From the NCBI RefSeq assembly GCF_003946465.1, contig NZ_RHOL01000012.1:1-64000 (forward strand): DNA of 64,000 nt. The letters are read 5' to 3'. Below the pieces are notes generated by a model. The model was given only the letters and a program-made list of their open reading frames with translations. It did not search any database and had not been told where the DNA came from. This DNA is from Lacticaseibacillus hegangensis (GTDB lineage Bacteria > Bacillota > Bacilli > Lactobacillales > Lactobacillaceae). The position numbers and the translations under genes were made by a program. How positions within the stretch are numbered: position 1 is the stretch's first letter; every line of letters starts with the position of its first letter. Of this stretch, positions 49,227 through 57,893 are shown piece by piece.

Positions 49227-49806
49227 AATTACCGATTACATTGACCAGGCTGCCTCGAACGCCCAGCCGCAGCTGCGGGCCATGTACCAGCTGTTAAAAA
49301 CGCTGCTGCCAACCGCCCAGGAGAAAATCAGCTACGCCAAACCGACCTTTTACGAGGAAGGCCGTGATCTGGTGTACTTCGGCGCCAACGCCCACGATAT
49401 CGCGCTTTATCCGACCAGTGGGCCGCTGTCCGCAATCGACCAAGCCAAAATTGCGGCGTACCCGCACTCCAAGGGCGCGATCCGCTTCGCCTTCGATCAG
49501 CCACTGCCTGAAGCCTTGATCGCTGAGCTGGTGACTTTGCGCCTAAACGGGGCGGCACCGGCGGCACCCAAGCGGCGGCCGGCAGTGCCCGTCCCACCAG
49601 CGATTGCCGATGCACTGACCGAAGCCGGCCTCAGTAAGGCGTTTGCTTCCCGGCCGCCCTACCAGCGCACCGATTACCTCAACTGGATCGCTCAGGCCAA
49701 GCGGCCGGCGACTCGCGCCAAGCGCCAGGCCCAGATGCTGGCCGAACTCAAGGCCGGCAATGTCTACATGAAAATGGCCTGGCACCCTCGCAAGAAGCAG
49801 GAATGA
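49219..49806 (+). CDS. DUF1801/YdeI-like fusion protein
   Basis: A 195-aa protein. The N-terminal part (about 1-110) is a DUF1801/YdhG-like domain (AMYQLLKTLLPTAQEKISYAKPTF, HSKGAIRFAFDQPLP). The C-terminal part (about 125-195) is a YdeI/OmpD-associated domain (LTEAGLSKAFASRPPYQRTDYLNWIAQAKR... KRQAQMLAEL). Both domains are widespread and poorly characterised; YdeI-type proteins have been linked to peptide stress. ATG at 49219, AAGGAG 7 bases upstream, within the end of the ATPase gene. Confidence 0.85.
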   Translation: MTEITDYIDQAASNAQPQLRAMYQLLKTLLPTAQEKISYAKPTFYEEGRDLVYFGANAHDIALYPTSGPLSAIDQAKIAAYPHSKGAIRFAFDQPLPEALIAELVTLRLNGAAPAAPKRRPAVPVPPAIADALTEAGLSKAFASRPPYQRTDYLNWIAQAKRPATRAKRQAQMLAELKAGNVYMKMAWHPRKKQE

Positions 49807-49820
49807 CCAGGCCAATCGCC

Positions 49821-50996
49821 TTATAATGCCAGCAGCCGCTGGCGCAGCGCCGCATTCACGGCGTACAGGCCCAGCCCCATGCGGCCACGTTTGAGCAAAA
49901 TGTTGATCACATCAAAAATAATCGCCGTGCGGTCGGCCGCCGAATCAGTCCCATCGGGCCGCCGCCGAAACGCTGTTTGGTCCTCGAAGCGGGCCGGGTC
50001 GATCGTGATCCGGTCCGTTTTCGCGTCGTAATCAACGCTCGGTCCCAGGATTACCCCGGCGTAATTGAGGTCAAAGCCCTGAATCGTGTAAATCGAGCCG
50101 ACCTCATTAATCGTTTGCGGCTGGCTGGCCCAGGGACGGTCGGTGAAATTGACCCGGTCCCACGGCAACCGCAGCTTACCGGCCTGCACGTACCACGGCT
50201 CCTTCGTGTACACGCGAAACGGGAAATCCGCCGTCGCCAGCAGCCGCGCCAGGCCGTGCTGGCGATCCATCTGCTTGATCCAGTCGTACAAGAGCACCCC
50301 ATCGTCAAACACGCGCAGCTGGTAGTTGGCCGGATGCGGCAGCTTCAGCAAACGCCCAGAGGCAAAGGCGTCGACCCACGCCGCGACAGCTGGGGACTGC
50401 ATCCGCAATTGCCCCGTCAGCTGCACCCGCTGGACGACATGGCCGGCCAGCGTTTGCTTGATCATCGCCGGGGTCCACAAACTTTTCAACTTGGTGACCT
50501 GGTGCAAGTCCAAGACCAGCACGACCACGTGGGCCAGTTTTAAGATCTCGATGAGCTGGTTGGTTTGGCGGAACCGGTTGAACGGATCGGGCTGGCTCAG
50601 CAGCAGCTGGGCCTCGTCGATGAACACGACATCCGCCCTTTTGCCAGCGTTGATAAACGGCGTCGGTTTTAGAAAATCGGCCTTGTGCAGCCACTTGGCC
50701 TGACTGGCCACCTCCCAGTAAATCTTCAGCATTTCGTTGTGGTTGACCAGCAGCCGATTGGTGGTGCCGGCAAGCGCGCCCTTAGCGGTTCGGGCCTGCT
50801 TTTGCATGGCACTGAACACGGCACTGAGCAGCGCACTTTTGCCCGTGCCGGCGTCGCCTTCGAGCACGAACACGGCGGCTTTTGAGTCGCGGCGGTGCGC
50901 GGCAATAAAGGCCAGCACCTGTTGCTGAATGGTTTGCTGTTCGCCAGTCAGCTGCGCCTGCTCTGGCAGCATGAATGTTGATTCTGCGAGCGTCAA
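49821..50996 (-). CDS. DUF2075 ATPase/helicase-like protein
   Basis: A 391-aa soluble P-loop protein. Walker A is LEGDAGTGKSALL, Walker B VVFIDEAQLLLSQ, and helicase-like motifs LTGQLRMQSPAVAAWV (motif IV-like, with Arg) and YTIQGFDLNYAGVILGP (motif VI-like) are the DUF2075 pattern. This matches the helicase part of Schlafen/DUF2075 proteins without an added nuclease. Start taken as the TTG at 50996, which begins one base after the stop of the TetM-like gene, with AGAAGGA 5 bases upstream; the ATG at 50972 is an alternative. Substrate (RNA or DNA) unknown. Confidence 0.82.
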   Translation of the reverse strand: MTLAESTFMLPEQAQLTGEQQTIQQQVLAFIAAHRRDSKAAVFVLEGDAGTGKSALLSAVFSAMQKQARTAKGALAGTTNRLLVNHNEMLKIYWEVASQAKWLHKADFLKPTPFINAGKRADVVFIDEAQLLLSQPDPFNRFRQTNQLIEILKLAHVVVLVLDLHQVTKLKSLWTPAMIKQTLAGHVVQRVQLTGQLRMQSPAVAAWVDAFASGRLLKLPHPANYQLRVFDDGVLLYDWIKQMDRQHGLARLLATADFPFRVYTKEPWYVQAGKLRLPWDRVNFTDRPWASQPQTINEVGSIYTIQGFDLNYAGVILGPSVDYDAKTDRITIDPARFEDQTAFRRRPDGTDSAADRTAIIFDVINILLKRGRMGLGLYAVNAALRQRLLAL

Positions 50997-50997
50997 A

Positions 50998-52965
50998 CTA
51001 GTCCTTCTTTCCCGTCATGGCGGCCAGTTCCGCCGGTGTGTACCGGTACGGCACATGGGCCGCCGCCGGCACGTCCTGCCACGCCACCGGGTACCCGGCG
51101 CCGTGCGCGCAGAAAACCGAGCCCGGCAAGTTGTCGGTGTCGCCGATCTCCGAATAGCCAATGGCCTTGATCACATCCGCCGCGTTGTGGCACGGCCGGT
51201 AGCCCGCCACCAGCAGCTCCAGCTGGCCCTGACCATGGGTGTAGGTGCTGACGGTTTGGCCATAGTCCTGCATGGCCGCAACCGGTGCAAAACCGGTCAG
51301 CGTCACAGTGCCATTGCGGTCCGGGACGGTGGGCGGGTCCACCGTGCCGGCCATGCGGTCGACGTCGGCCATGGCGCGCCCCACCTGGTCTTGCGCGACC
51401 GCCAGCCGAAAACTGTACCACGGCTCCAGCAGCAGGTCGCCGCCAGTTTGCTTCAGTTCCATCAGACCTTGCCGCACGGCGCGCCAGGTGGCCTCGCGAA
51501 AATCGCCGCCCACGGTGTGGACGTTGCTGCCGCGCCCGCCCACCAGCGTAATTTTCACGTCGGTCAACGGCGAGCCGGTGAGCACCCCAATGTGCTGCTT
51601 GGCCTTCAAGTTGGCCAGGACCAGGTGCTGCCAGTTTTTGCTCAGGGCTTCAACCGGCAAGTCGCTCGCGTAGGTCATGCCGCTGCCGCGCGGCGCCGGC
51701 TGCATCAGCAGGTGCACCTCGGCGTAGTGGCGCAGCGGCTCAAAGTGGCCGACCCCTTCGACGGCCTGAGTGATGGTCTCCCGGTACAAAATGCTGCCGG
51801 TGCCAAACGCGACGTGCAGGTCAAAGCGCTGGGCCAGCAGCTGGGTCAAGATCTCCAGCTGCACCTTGCCCATGATCGACACGCGCAGCTCCTGCAGCTG
51901 CTCCGACCAAGTCACCTTCAGCGCCGGGTCTTCGTCTTCCAGCTGCCGCAGCGCGGTGAGACACGCCCGCGGGTCTTCCGCAAGGGGCGCCAGCTTGTAG
52001 GTCATCACCGGCGCCATCAGCGGCGCCTGGGCGTCCGGCTCAGCGCCCAGACCAAGCCCGGGGTGGGTGTCCTTAAGGCCAGGGATCGCGCAAACCTGGC
52101 CGGCACTCACTTCCTGCACCACCGAGAATTTTTCCCCGTTATAAAGCCGCAGCTGGTTCGCTTTTTGCTCGCCGAGCAGCACCTGCTTGGGCTTCAGACT
52201 GCCCCCGGTGACGCGCAGCCAGGTCAGCCGCTCGCCTTTGTCGTCGTGAGAAATTTTGAACACGCGCGCCCCAAAGTCGGCGGTCGGCCGCAGCGGCTGG
52301 GTCCAGCGCTCAAGCCCGGCAAGCAGGTCATCAATGCCCTGCAGTTTCAGACCCGAGCCGAAGTACACCGGCGTCACCTTGCGAGCGGCAATTAACCGCT
52401 GAATTGTGGCATCCGCCAGCTGGCCAACAGTCGAAAACTCGTCCAGCGCCGCGTCGTCCTGCAGGGCAATGGCCTCCTGCCGGTCCTGGTTCAGGTCGGC
52501 AAAAGCGATGCAGCCTTCCCCGAACGCGCCTTGCACCTGATCCAGTACCGCGGCCTGGTCCGCACCTGGCACGTCCATTTTGTTCACGAAAATGAACGCC
52601 GGCACCTGGTAGCGCGCCAAAAGCCGCCATAATGTGCGCGTGTAGCCGGGAATGCCATCGGTTGCTGAAACCACCAGCACCGCGTCATCCAGCACGGACA
52701 GCACCTGCTCGGTCGCACTGGCAAAATCCACGTGCCCCGGGGTGTCCAAGAGCGTCAGTTCCAGGTCCTGGTATTGAAGCTTCGCCTCGTGCGAAAAAAT
52801 CGTGATCCCGCGCGCTTTTTCCAGCGCGTCGGAGTCCAAAAAGGCGTCCCCGTTATCGACGCGGCCAAGCTGGCGCAACGCACCGGTTTTGTATAGAAGC
52901 GCTTCTGACAGCGTCGTTTTCCCGGCATCCACATGGGCGATGATGCCGGCGGTAATTTTTTTCAT
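50998..52965 (-). CDS. TetM/TetO-like ribosomal protection GTPase
   Basis: A 655-aa translational GTPase of the tetracycline ribosomal-protection branch rather than EF-G. G1 is AHVDAGKTTL, G2 RGITI, G3 DTPGHVDF, G4 NKMD; domains II-V follow, with domain IV starting near GSILYRETI and the C-terminal EPWYSFRLAVAQDQVGRAM equivalent to the TetM EPYLSF region. Composition matches the neighbours, so it is a resident gene, not a recent tet transfer. Start at ATG 52965 (CGGAGG 9 bases upstream); the open frame further upstream is antisense to the next gene. Whether it protects against tetracycline or has a housekeeping role is unknown. Confidence 0.88.
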   Translation of the reverse strand: MKKITAGIIAHVDAGKTTLSEALLYKTGALRQLGRVDNGDAFLDSDALEKARGITIFSHEAKLQYQDLELTLLDTPGHVDFASATEQVLSVLDDAVLVVSATDGIPGYTRTLWRLLARYQVPAFIFVNKMDVPGADQAAVLDQVQGAFGEGCIAFADLNQDRQEAIALQDDAALDEFSTVGQLADATIQRLIAARKVTPVYFGSGLKLQGIDDLLAGLERWTQPLRPTADFGARVFKISHDDKGERLTWLRVTGGSLKPKQVLLGEQKANQLRLYNGEKFSVVQEVSAGQVCAIPGLKDTHPGLGLGAEPDAQAPLMAPVMTYKLAPLAEDPRACLTALRQLEDEDPALKVTWSEQLQELRVSIMGKVQLEILTQLLAQRFDLHVAFGTGSILYRETITQAVEGVGHFEPLRHYAEVHLLMQPAPRGSGMTYASDLPVEALSKNWQHLVLANLKAKQHIGVLTGSPLTDVKITLVGGRGSNVHTVGGDFREATWRAVRQGLMELKQTGGDLLLEPWYSFRLAVAQDQVGRAMADVDRMAGTVDPPTVPDRNGTVTLTGFAPVAAMQDYGQTVSTYTHGQGQLELLVAGYRPCHNAADVIKAIGYSEIGDTDNLPGSVFCAHGAGYPVAWQDVPAAAHVPYRYTPAELAAMTGKKD

Positions 52966-53028
52966 GGCTAGCTGCCTCCGAGTTGAAATGCGTAATCTCA
53001 TTTTAGCGCAAGGAAAGGAGATTCGCTG

Positions 53029-53442
53029 ATGATCAAACGCGATTACGTCATGGAAGTCTACGAACTGCCGCTGCCGGCCGGCGCAGCCAAAGACGCCAAG
53101 CCGCTGCGGCGCATCCGGGTGGTCGATCCCGACACCCACGCCGTCCTCGACGACGCCCACGGCTTTGGCTACCGGTCGTTCCACAGTGCCAACGTCGGCT
53201 ATTATTATCACCGCTACCCCGAAAAGCTGGCGGCGGCTAAAGCCAAAAAGGCGGCGATTCTGCTGTGGGAAAGCCAGCACCCGGACCTCACGGAAAGGCT
53301 GACGGCAGCGGTGTTTCTGGCCAAAGCCGGCGGCCACCCGCTGGACGCGAAGCAGCGGCGCGCCTTGTTTGCCGAGCTGACGGCCGGCCTGAAGGAGCCG
53401 CCGGGCTTTACCGCCGCCGACTTTTTCCGCCGCCATGCCTAA
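53029..53442 (+). CDS. Conserved hypothetical protein
   Basis: A 137-aa soluble, basic protein not recognised by family. It has KRDYVMEVYELPL at the start, an aromatic segment YRSFHSANVGYYYHRYPEKL in the middle and a helical C-terminus ending DFFRRHA. AAAGGAG lies 8-9 bases before the ATG, and codon use is like its neighbours, so it is a real gene. It is divergent from the TetM-like gene and ends at a terminator. Confidence 0.75.
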   Translation: MIKRDYVMEVYELPLPAGAAKDAKPLRRIRVVDPDTHAVLDDAHGFGYRSFHSANVGYYYHRYPEKLAAAKAKKAAILLWESQHPDLTERLTAAVFLAKAGGHPLDAKQRRALFAELTAGLKEPPGFTAADFFRRHA

Positions 53443-53448
53443 GCCCAC

Positions 53449-53475
53449 GCCTGCCAGGATCTGGCAGGCGCTTTT
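53449..53475. terminator. Terminator between convergent genes
   Basis: GCCTGCCAG / CTGGCAGGC, a perfect 9-bp stem with a 3-base loop, and TTTT on the plus side. Confidence 0.8.
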
Positions 53476-54199
53476 AGCGGTTAACCTGCGTCTTCAGCCA
53501 CCGGCGCAGCGTCTGCGCAACGGCGCGCTGCTGGGCCCCATCGGACACCGGACTTTGGCCGTCGCCGCGCTGCTTGCCATAACTGCCAAAGCCCGCGTGG
53601 TTGCCAACCAGTTCAACATATTGCGTCGCTTGCGGCAGGTTGGTCTTCGCCTTGCGGTACGCCGACCAGTTCAGCACCTGATCATGGTCGGCGGTGACAG
53701 CAAGCACCGGCAGCCCGCGCTTGGTCAGCCGCCCCTTTTGGTCCGCGTAGCTCGCCAGGAAAAACACCCCCGCCAGGCGCTTGGTTTGGTGCGCCTTGGC
53801 GTAGCGCGCCGCCATGACGCCGCCCAGCGAGTGGCCGCCGATGACGACTGGCCCCGTGGTTTCTGCCAGCACTCGGTCGGCCTGGCTGCCGCGCAGCACC
53901 GCCAAGTTGAGCGGAAAGCGGACAATGTACACCGAAGTCCCTGAGGCGGCCAGGCGCTTGGCCCAAATACTGTAGCTGGCCGGCGCGACCAGTGCCCCCG
54001 GATAAAAGAGCACCCCGGCGCCTGCCGGGTGCTTGGCCTTGAACGCCAGCCCGTAGTCCGTCTTGACGGCACTGCGCGCGGCTCGTGCCGCTGCGGGACT
54101 GGGCTGGTGCATGGTCGCCTCAAGCGCGCCCCAGCCGACCCCGACCAGCAGCACCAGGCCGATCAGCACGCCGAGCCAAATCTTCGTCCTTCGTTTCAC
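53474..54199 (-). CDS. Membrane-anchored alpha/beta hydrolase
   Basis: A 241-aa protein with an N-terminal membrane helix (about 8-27, IWLGVLIGLVLLVGVGWGAL) acting as anchor or uncleaved signal. The hydrolase domain has the nucleophile elbow VIGGHSLGGVMAA (Ser), Asp in VTADHDQVLN and His in VGNHAGFGSYG, the complete triad. It belongs to the alpha/beta_5 (DUF-type) hydrolases of lactobacilli and would act outside the membrane. Substrate unknown. Monocistronic. Confidence 0.87.
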   Translation of the reverse strand: MKRRTKIWLGVLIGLVLLVGVGWGALEATMHQPSPAAARAARSAVKTDYGLAFKAKHPAGAGVLFYPGALVAPASYSIWAKRLAASGTSVYIVRFPLNLAVLRGSQADRVLAETTGPVVIGGHSLGGVMAARYAKAHQTKRLAGVFFLASYADQKGRLTKRGLPVLAVTADHDQVLNWSAYRKAKTNLPQATQYVELVGNHAGFGSYGKQRGDGQSPVSDGAQQRAVAQTLRRWLKTQVNR

Positions 54200-54350
54200 G
54201 TGAAACAGCCCCTTTCACCGCATCTAAGTTGACGCAATTATAACCCACGCGGCCGGTCAGGAAAAAATCCCGCCAAAGACTTGCTTTTTAGTTCGCCAGC
54301 AGGTACGATACATTTAAACTTACAAAAAGTAAGCAATCGGAGGCGTAACC

Positions 54351-55394
54351 ATGACTGACACAAAGTATGAGTTTGGACTCGACACATTCGGCGACCTGGC
54401 ATTTCAAGATGACGGCACCCCACTCAACGGCGATGAAACCCTGCGCCAAGTGATCAAGGAGGCCAAGCTGGCCGACGACCTGGGCATTTACCGCATTGCG
54501 CTGGGCGAGCATCACCGCCCAGAGTTCGCCATCTCCAGCCCCGAGGTCGTCCTCGGCGCAATGGCCGCCGTGACCAAAAGCATCAAGCTGGGCACCGCGG
54601 TGACCGTGCTGTCCTCTGACGACCCGGTGCGGGTCTTCGAACGCTTTTCCACGTTGCATGGGCTAAGTCACGGCCGCGAGGAGATCATGTTGGGCCGCGG
54701 CTCGTTCACGGAATCCTTCCCGCTGTTTGGCTTCAACCTGGAAGACTACAATGGCCTGTTTGAGGAAAAAATCGCGATGTGGCAAAAGCTGCTGGAAGGC
54801 AAGCCGATGAACTGGACCGGCAAGTACACCCAGAAGCTGACTGACACCACGGTTTACCCGAAGCTCCCAAGCGGGGAGACCATTTCGACCTCGCTGGCCG
54901 TCGGCGGGTCGCCAGAGTCGATCATTCGTGCCGTGGCCTACGACATCCCCGTTGTCATCGCCATCATCGGCGGCGAGCCGATCCGGTTCCGCCCTTACGT
55001 GGACCTGTACAAGAAGGCCGCCGCGCAGTTCAAGAAGCCCGAGCATCCGCTTGGCATGCACGCCCATGGCATTATTTTGGACGACGAGCAAGAGGCCGTG
55101 GAAGTCGGCTTCAAGTACATCAAGGCCGAAATGGACCGCATTGGCATCGACCGCGGCTGGGCGCCAATGACCCGCGACCGCTTCGAGTTTGAAATCGACA
55201 AGGGCTCGTATTATGTCGGCACGCCGGAGCAGGTCGCCCAGAAAATCGCGCATAACATGAAGGCGCTGGACATGAAGCGCTTTGACCTGGTTTACGGCAC
55301 CGGCGGTCAGCTGCTCAGCCAGCGCGAAGCTACCATTCGCAACTTTGGCGAGCGGGTCATCCCCCGCGTCAAGGAACTGCTGGGAGGCGAGTAA
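54351..55394 (+). CDS. LLM-class flavin-dependent oxidoreductase
   Basis: A 347-aa luciferase-like monooxygenase family protein (TIM barrel, FMN). It shows GLDTFGDLAF at the start, IYRIALGEHHRPEFAISSPEVVLGAMAA and ESFPLFGFNLEDYNGLFEEK typical of this LLM subgroup. GGAGGCG lies 6 bases before the ATG. It is followed one base later by an NADP-binding F420-reductase-like gene, so the two are co-translated and probably act together. The oxidised substrate is unknown. Confidence 0.9.
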   Translation: MTDTKYEFGLDTFGDLAFQDDGTPLNGDETLRQVIKEAKLADDLGIYRIALGEHHRPEFAISSPEVVLGAMAAVTKSIKLGTAVTVLSSDDPVRVFERFSTLHGLSHGREEIMLGRGSFTESFPLFGFNLEDYNGLFEEKIAMWQKLLEGKPMNWTGKYTQKLTDTTVYPKLPSGETISTSLAVGGSPESIIRAVAYDIPVVIAIIGGEPIRFRPYVDLYKKAAAQFKKPEHPLGMHAHGIILDDEQEAVEVGFKYIKAEMDRIGIDRGWAPMTRDRFEFEIDKGSYYVGTPEQVAQKIAHNMKALDMKRFDLVYGTGGQLLSQREATIRNFGERVIPRVKELLGGE

Positions 55395-55395
55395 G

Positions 55396-56082
55396 ATGAC
55401 AGAGCCAGTAATCGGTATTCTCGGCGCCGGCAAGCTCGGCTCCACGCTAGCGCGCATCGCCACCAGCCGCAACTTGCCGACCATGATCGGCAGCACCCAT
55501 TCCGTCGCCGATCTAAAGTGGGTCATCGACACCTTGGCCCCCGGCGCAATCAGTGCCACCTCAGCCGATGTGGTCAAAAAAGCCGATGTCATTATCCTGG
55601 CCATTCCGCTGAGCCGCTACCAGGACCTGGACCCTGCCGCTTTTGCCGGCAAGGTCGTCCTTGACGCGACCAACTACTGGAAGGAAGTCGACGGGACGCA
55701 CAACCACATTTCCGACTTCACCCATTCCAGCTCCGAAGTGATCCAGGATTGGCTCAAGGACGCTAAGGTGGCCAAAGCCTTCAACCACATGGGCTACCAC
55801 GACCTGGAGATCGAGGTCGACCGCCATCCCGACGTGCCGCGGGCCATGGCCTTTGCCACCGACCACGACGACATTCGCCCGCTGGTCAAGCAAGTCCTCA
55901 CCGCGTTCGGCTTTGACCCCTTCGACCTTGGGCCCTTAAGGTTCGGCCTAGTGCTGGAGCCGGGCAGCCCGCTGTTCGGCGAGGCCATTCCGCGCGACCA
56001 GTTCGAAGCCAAGCTCGACGCAATCTACGACAGTCCGTTCGGCAAGGAAATCATTGCCAAGCGCGGCGGCCCAATCAAGTAA
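55396..56082 (+). CDS. NADP-binding protein, F420:NADP oxidoreductase-like
   Basis: A 228-aa Rossmann protein. The NADP motif is IGILGAGKLGSTLARIA, followed by SADVVKKADVIILAIPLSRY and KVVLDATNYWKEVDG, the pattern of NPD-type F420-dependent NADP reductases and related dehydrogenases. Lactobacilli are not known to make F420, so FMN or another carrier is more likely. GAGGCGAG precedes the ATG, which is 1 base after the LLM oxidoreductase stop. I infer a reductase partner for that flavoenzyme. Confidence 0.82.
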   Translation: MTEPVIGILGAGKLGSTLARIATSRNLPTMIGSTHSVADLKWVIDTLAPGAISATSADVVKKADVIILAIPLSRYQDLDPAAFAGKVVLDATNYWKEVDGTHNHISDFTHSSSEVIQDWLKDAKVAKAFNHMGYHDLEIEVDRHPDVPRAMAFATDHDDIRPLVKQVLTAFGFDPFDLGPLRFGLVLEPGSPLFGEAIPRDQFEAKLDAIYDSPFGKEIIAKRGGPIK

Positions 56083-56091
56083 CCATTCCTA

Positions 56092-56118
56092 CCCTGCCGC
56101 CTCGGCAGGGATTTTTTT
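56092..56118 (+). terminator. Terminator of the flavin oxidoreductase pair
   Basis: CCCTGCC / GGCAGGG with loop GCCTC, followed by A and seven T. Confidence 0.9.
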
Positions 56119-56125
56119 GCCCTCG

Positions 56126-56268
56126 AAAATAAAACGACCTCGTCTGCATCGCTGCAGCGAGGTCTTAGGCCATGTGGGCCACTCACCGGGTCCGGTGCCG
56201 GCAAGTGGCCGATCGCGCCGCTCGGGGGGAGGCAGCGCCATTTGAGCTGACTAGCACCTTCCTAGTCT
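56126..56268 (-). ncRNA. Candidate structured small RNA
   Basis: About 140 bases on the minus strand with its own promoter (56274-56302) and intrinsic terminator. Stems in order: GACTAG/CTAGTC; a GC-rich central region; GGCCACT-CCGG/CCGG-AGTGGCC; and the terminator stem GACCTCG-CTGCA/TGCAG-CGAGGTC followed by GTTTTATTTT. No reading frame of note. It follows the POT transporter gene but the promoter lies between them. I do not recognise a known RNA family. Confidence 0.55.
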
Positions 56269-56273
56269 CAAAC

Positions 56274-56302
56274 AGTTTAACGAAAACAGACAAACTATGC
56301 AA
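56274..56302 (-). promoter_or_regulatory. Promoter of the candidate small RNA
   Basis: On the minus strand, TTGCAT and TAAACT are separated by exactly 17 bases, 19 bases after the POT transporter stop codon. Confidence 0.55.
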
Positions 56303-56320
56303 TGGGGTTAACAAATAATT

Positions 56321-57775
56321 TTACCCCTCAAGTCCGGCTGTGATTCGCCCGTCCGCAAGCAGCATGACCAGCCCCCACAAGACGGCGACGCCCCCGATGA
56401 CCAGAAAGTAGCCGGACTCGTGCCCTGGCGTGTAAAAGTTTGCGGCGATCGCCGACAGACCGGAACCGGCGGCCTGCGACAGCGTGAACACCGTCATCAT
56501 CTGGGTCACAAACGCCGCCGGGGCCACCTGGCTCGCCAGCGCCGTGCCGATCGGTGAGGTCACGGTCTCGCCTGCGATAATCAGGACGTAGAACATCACG
56601 ATCCACAGCGGCGATACCTTCACGCTCGGCGGAAACAGGCGCAGCGGCAGGATCATGAACAGCGGCCCGGCGCCCCAAAACAGCATGCCCAGGCCAAATT
56701 TTCGGCTGGCGCTGGGCTGCCGCCGCCCCAGCCGTGCCCATACGCCGCTGATCACGGTACCAAACAGCACCGCCAGGACCGCGGGAATGGTTTGAAAACT
56801 AGCGGCCGACAGGTGCAGTCCCCACACGTTCAGGTTCACCTGATCCAGCGTGTACAGCGACAAGATCCCCGTCGCCTGGCCGTACACCAGCATCGTGATA
56901 CTGTTGCCGACCAGAAACAGCCCATAGGCTTTGACGTGCCGCGCCTCAGCCGCCTGCACCTTGGGACTGCGCACAATGGTGACCAGATACCACACCGGCA
57001 GAAAGATCCCCAGGATGCCGACGGCGCTGCTGAAGCGACTGGCGGTGAGCCAGCCCAGCTTCAGCGTGCTGCCAATGAGCGCGGCCGCCACCCCGGCGCC
57101 CACCAGCACCCGCCGGCCCAGCTGCCGGCGTTCACTGGCGCGCAAGGGATCCGGCACCGCCGCGCCCAAATCACCGAGATAGCGGTGATTCAGGATGAGG
57201 TACGGCACCGTCGTCACCAGCAGGACGAACACGGCCACCAAAAACCCGGCGTGGTAGCCGAAGCGCACCGCCACCGCGCCGGTGATGACCGGCCCCGCAG
57301 CGCCGATATTTGAGACAATGTAAAGCAGCGTGAACGCAGTGCTGCGCATCATGCCGCGATCGTGGTAAAGCAAACCGACCAAGGCGTTCAGGCTTTGCCC
57401 GGTCACGCCGGACGCGACCACCTGCAGGGCCAGACTGGCGAAAAACAACGCGCGCCCGCCGCGCGGCACGGCCAGCAGCGCGATGGCGACAATTTTCAGC
57501 AGCGTGCCGTACAGGTAAGGCTTGCGCAGCCCCACCAGCCGGTCGGCCGCGTAACTGCCGGCGATCCCGGCCACATAGCCCAAAGAGGAGAACACCGCCA
57601 TGATCTGGGTTGCGGTGATGCGATCCAGTCCGAGTCCGCCCAAGTGCAGCGGCTCGTACAGGTACAAGATCATGATGGCGCTGACAGCGTAGGTCGCAAA
57701 CCCCGTGCCCAACGACCCCAGTGCCATGAGTTTGAATGCCGGCGGCTGCCGGGAAATGCTGCTTTGCTGTGCCAC
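56321..57775 (-). CDS. POT/PTR-family peptide transporter
   Basis: A 484-aa proton-coupled oligopeptide transporter (MFS fold, about 14 hydrophobic segments). Family signatures are AGIAGSYAADRLVGLRKPYL in loop 2-3 and AFTLLYIVSNIGAAGPVITG (PTR2-like). It would import di- and tripeptides like DtpT, though it diverges from the typical ExxER motif region. The start is a GTG at 57775 with AGAGGGG upstream. Monocistronic and divergent from ktrB. Confidence 0.85.
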   Translation of the reverse strand: MAQQSSISRQPPAFKLMALGSLGTGFATYAVSAIMILYLYEPLHLGGLGLDRITATQIMAVFSSLGYVAGIAGSYAADRLVGLRKPYLYGTLLKIVAIALLAVPRGGRALFFASLALQVVASGVTGQSLNALVGLLYHDRGMMRSTAFTLLYIVSNIGAAGPVITGAVAVRFGYHAGFLVAVFVLLVTTVPYLILNHRYLGDLGAAVPDPLRASERRQLGRRVLVGAGVAAALIGSTLKLGWLTASRFSSAVGILGIFLPVWYLVTIVRSPKVQAAEARHVKAYGLFLVGNSITMLVYGQATGILSLYTLDQVNLNVWGLHLSAASFQTIPAVLAVLFGTVISGVWARLGRRQPSASRKFGLGMLFWGAGPLFMILPLRLFPPSVKVSPLWIVMFYVLIIAGETVTSPIGTALASQVAPAAFVTQMMTVFTLSQAAGSGLSAIAANFYTPGHESGYFLVIGGVAVLWGLVMLLADGRITAGLEG

Positions 57776-57845
57776 AATTCGCCCCTCTTTGTACCCAATT
57801 ACGTTTCAATATAGCACAAGCCGAGGCGTCCGCGATGCTTTTCCC

Positions 57846-57874
57846 TTGACGCTTTGCTAAGGTTAAGGTAACGA
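57846..57874 (+). promoter_or_regulatory. Promoter of the ktrB-ktrA unit
   Basis: TTGACG and TAACGA separated by 17 bases, 19 bases before the ktrB ATG. A short leader with GAAAGGAG follows, so no riboswitch fits here. Confidence 0.5.
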
Positions 57875-57893
57875 CTTTCGAAAGGAGTCCGCG

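Noticed and set aside
50929-52395. 488-codon open plus frame opposite the TetM-like gene
   Set aside because: Antisense shadow; the GTPase motifs on the minus strand are decisive.
52966-53448. N-terminal extension of the TetM-like protein up to 53448
   Set aside because: The extension is antisense to the gene at 53029-53442; the ATG at 52965 has a ribosome site and begins exactly at the family N-terminus.
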